This document shows, piece after piece, positions 6,082 through 7,626 of a stretch of DNA of 7,626 bases. The stretch's first letter is position 1, and every line of letters starts with the position of its first letter. The DNA is from an uncultured Ruminococcus sp. (GTDB lineage: Bacteria > Bacillota > Clostridia > Oscillospirales > Acutalibacteraceae). The notes under the pieces were generated by a model that ran no database searches, was not told where the DNA came from, and saw only the letters and a program-made list of their open reading frames with translations. The stretch is taken from the NCBI GenBank assembly GCA_902797065.1, contig CADBRK010000258.1, positions 1 through 7,626 of the forward strand, in the 5' to 3' direction. The translations under genes and the position numbers were made by a program.

Positions 6082-7626
6082 TTATTTATTCCTCAAGATC
6101 TCCATTCCTACGGTCAAGTTATCCTCTATCAGCTCGTTGAGATATCTTCTAAGCTCCGTTTCGCTCATCTTGTCGATCACAGCCCTTACCCGATCCGAAC
6201 CGTTCGTTTTATACTGCTTTTCGGCAAGCTTTTTGAGTTTATTCTGAACGGTGGAATTATCCATCCAATCATACGGTTTGTCGTATATTGAACTCTCCAG
6301 CTGCTTTCTGATCTTATCCGCATCGGGAAGCATGATAGAATATGAACCGACTACACGTTCCATAAAGCAGCGATCTATTTCCGCAGCATCGTTCAGCCTA
6401 TCATAGAACGAAGCGTTTTCAAGATATTTGATCGCTTTATCAATATCGGAATCCGAAGGAGAATGTGCAAGTAAAGTCGAAAATACGGCTCTTGCCTCAG
6501 TTCGCTCACTGTCGCTGAACATACACAAAATCGGAGTATTATGTATATCAGACCAATGTGCGGGATCCCTTGTTTTCGTCTTTGAATACCAAATCTCCTT
6601 GAGTTTTGTCTTTCTGATACCCTTTCGGAACTCCTCGACTTCTTTCTCTATGTACTGGAAATACTCCGTACTCGTCTTTGTAAACTGACCGGAGGGTATC
6701 TTATTAAAGAATGAGGCAATATCCTGTTCATCAAGTTCATCGATAAACGAAGCCGCAGCCATCTTAAAGTACGAAAGCTGATCCTTATAAAATCTGTCAA
6801 ACGCCTCTCTGTAGGTAAGCAAAGCATCATAGAACTTCTGCTTGTTCTGCTCCTGGAGCTGACCGCTTGTTTTCATATACTGCAGCTGCTCCAAAAGCCG
6901 GCTCAGATCTCCGACATACTTACGCAGCACATCATACGGTATCCTTAAATAATTTGAGCGTTTGTTCCACTCCAGAACAACATCTCTTAGAGAAACAGAC
7001 TTCGGCAATATCTTATTGCTCTCAGTAATAATGCGATATTCAAGAATAACATCGGATATTTTCTCATCGGCGGTAGATGTGCTCCACACCCAATTCGCTG
7101 CGTCTGCATTGAATTTTTTCTTGACCTGATCGATATACGCTCCGTTATCGCCTATATCGGCAGCGAGTTTTTTCAGCACACCGTCCTGGTATACATCTAT
7201 GTACGCAAGCATTCCCTTGCGGCAGTTTTCACTTGTAAAAAGGCGCTCCAGATCTTGCATAATTGTCGGGTCTTCGTGAACAAGCGTACCTATATGGTCG
7301 GCATTTTCGCTTTCCGAGCCTCTGCTGCCGTTAGCTGAATTGGCAATTGCGCAGTAAGAGTCAATCACATCTTCGATCTTTTCGGCACTGCTTTCAAGTT
7401 CTTGATCCTTCAGGATATATTTGATGCACCAGATCGGGAAGTACAAGCTCTTCATCTTGATACGCATCTGATCTCGTGCAAGCTCGATCGTGCCGCAGCA
7501 GTTTGACGGAATATGAAATGCCTTTGATGTACAATCCAAGAAGCAGCGAGTGCTTGCGCCCATCGTTACAATGTATTCTTCCTTGTATTTGTTGGAGGGA
7601 GTGACAGTTTGATTGATCGCTTCGGC
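6082..7626 (-). CDS. brxC: BrxC-like large BREX protein, C-terminal 514 residues (start beyond right edge)
   Basis: The frame is open from the right edge to TAA at 6082-6084, so the ATG at 7561-7563 is probably an internal methionine and the gene begins outside the window. BrxC/PglY proteins are very large (often over 1000 residues) with an N-terminal P-loop ATPase. The visible part has no Walker A, as expected for the C-terminal portion. Counting from the first visible codon, it has a mixed region with five cysteines (about 28-67), a long helical stretch with coiled-coil character (about 210-345), a DPAHWSDIHNTPIL segment (about 354-367), and a charged helical end finishing TVGMEILRNK. There is no membrane segment or signal peptide. 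The assignment rests mainly on position: brxC-pglZ-brxL is the type 4 order, and the gene ends 11 bases before pglZ. The sequence alone is not diagnostic; another large helical ATPase partner is possible. Confidence 0.72.
   Translation of the reverse strand, partial: AEAINQTVTPSNKYKEEYIVTMGASTRCFLDCTSKAFHIPSNCCGTIELARDQMRIKMKSLYFPIWCIKYILKDQELESSAEKIEDVIDSYCAIANSANGSRGSESENADHIGTLVHEDPTIMQDLERLFTSENCRKGMLAYIDVYQDGVLKKLAADIGDNGAYIDQVKKKFNADAANWVWSTSTADEKISDVILEYRIITESNKILPKSVSLRDVVLEWNKRSNYLRIPYDVLRKYVGDLSRLLEQLQYMKTSGQLQEQNKQKFYDALLTYREAFDRFYKDQLSYFKMAAASFIDELDEQDIASFFNKIPSGQFTKTSTEYFQYIEKEVEEFRKGIRKTKLKEIWYSKTKTRDPAHWSDIHNTPILCMFSDSERTEARAVFSTLLAHSPSDSDIDKAIKYLENASFYDRLNDAAEIDRCFMERVVGSYSIMLPDADKIRKQLESSIYDKPYDWMDNSTVQNKLKKLAEKQYKTNGSDRVRAVIDKMSETELRRYLNELIEDNLTVGMEILRNK

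Noticed and set aside
7561..7563. ATG as the true start of the right-hand gene
   Set aside because: The frame continues open for 21 more codons to the window edge, and no Shine-Dalgarno site lies just upstream at proper spacing; the gene most likely begins outside.

Overview
All seven supported genes lie on the minus strand, so transcription runs from the right edge to the left edge. They are packed tightly enough (4-base overlap to 62-base gap) to be one operon, cut at both ends by the window. Strong AGGAGG/GAGGTG-type ribosome binding sites, moderate G+C and the protein flavour suggest a Bacillota/Clostridia bacterium, perhaps a gut Ruminococcus-like species. That placement is an inference; no rRNA or other taxonomic marker is present.

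Right part (about 2280-7626): three genes of a bacteriophage exclusion (BREX) system in the order expected for type 4. These are the C-terminal part of a large BrxC-like protein (6082 to the right edge), a PglZ-type alkaline-phosphatase-fold protein (3752-6070), and a short BrxL-type AAA+ ATPase without a Lon protease domain (2280-3740). The described type 4 core is brxP (a PAPS-reductase-domain protein), brxC, pglZ and brxL. brxP would therefore be expected just beyond the right edge, but it is not visible here.

Middle (881-2283): a 65-residue protein with two CxxC pairs, started by a GTG that overlaps the brxL stop, then a 62-base gap holding a 10-bp perfect inverted repeat, then a complete IscS/NifS/DndA-like cysteine desulfurase. 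A desulfurase beside a BREX type without a visible methyltransferase points to sulfur chemistry. The working model is that the desulfurase makes persulfide sulfur, the predicted BrxP PAPS-reductase-like protein activates or transfers it, and the BREX proteins place it on DNA, in parallel with DndA/DndC phosphorothioation.

Left part (1-877): a small serine esterase of the alpha/beta-hydrolase fold, 3 bases after the desulfurase, then the first 59 codons of a HARE-HTH protein that runs off the left edge. HARE-HTH domains are common at the N-terminus of restriction and DNA-modification proteins, so this gene could be a DNA-recognition or restriction component. The esterase's role in the system is unknown.

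No tRNA, rRNA, CRISPR array, insertion sequence, clear promoter or intrinsic terminator was found. The operon promoter is presumably beyond the right edge and the terminator beyond the left edge.
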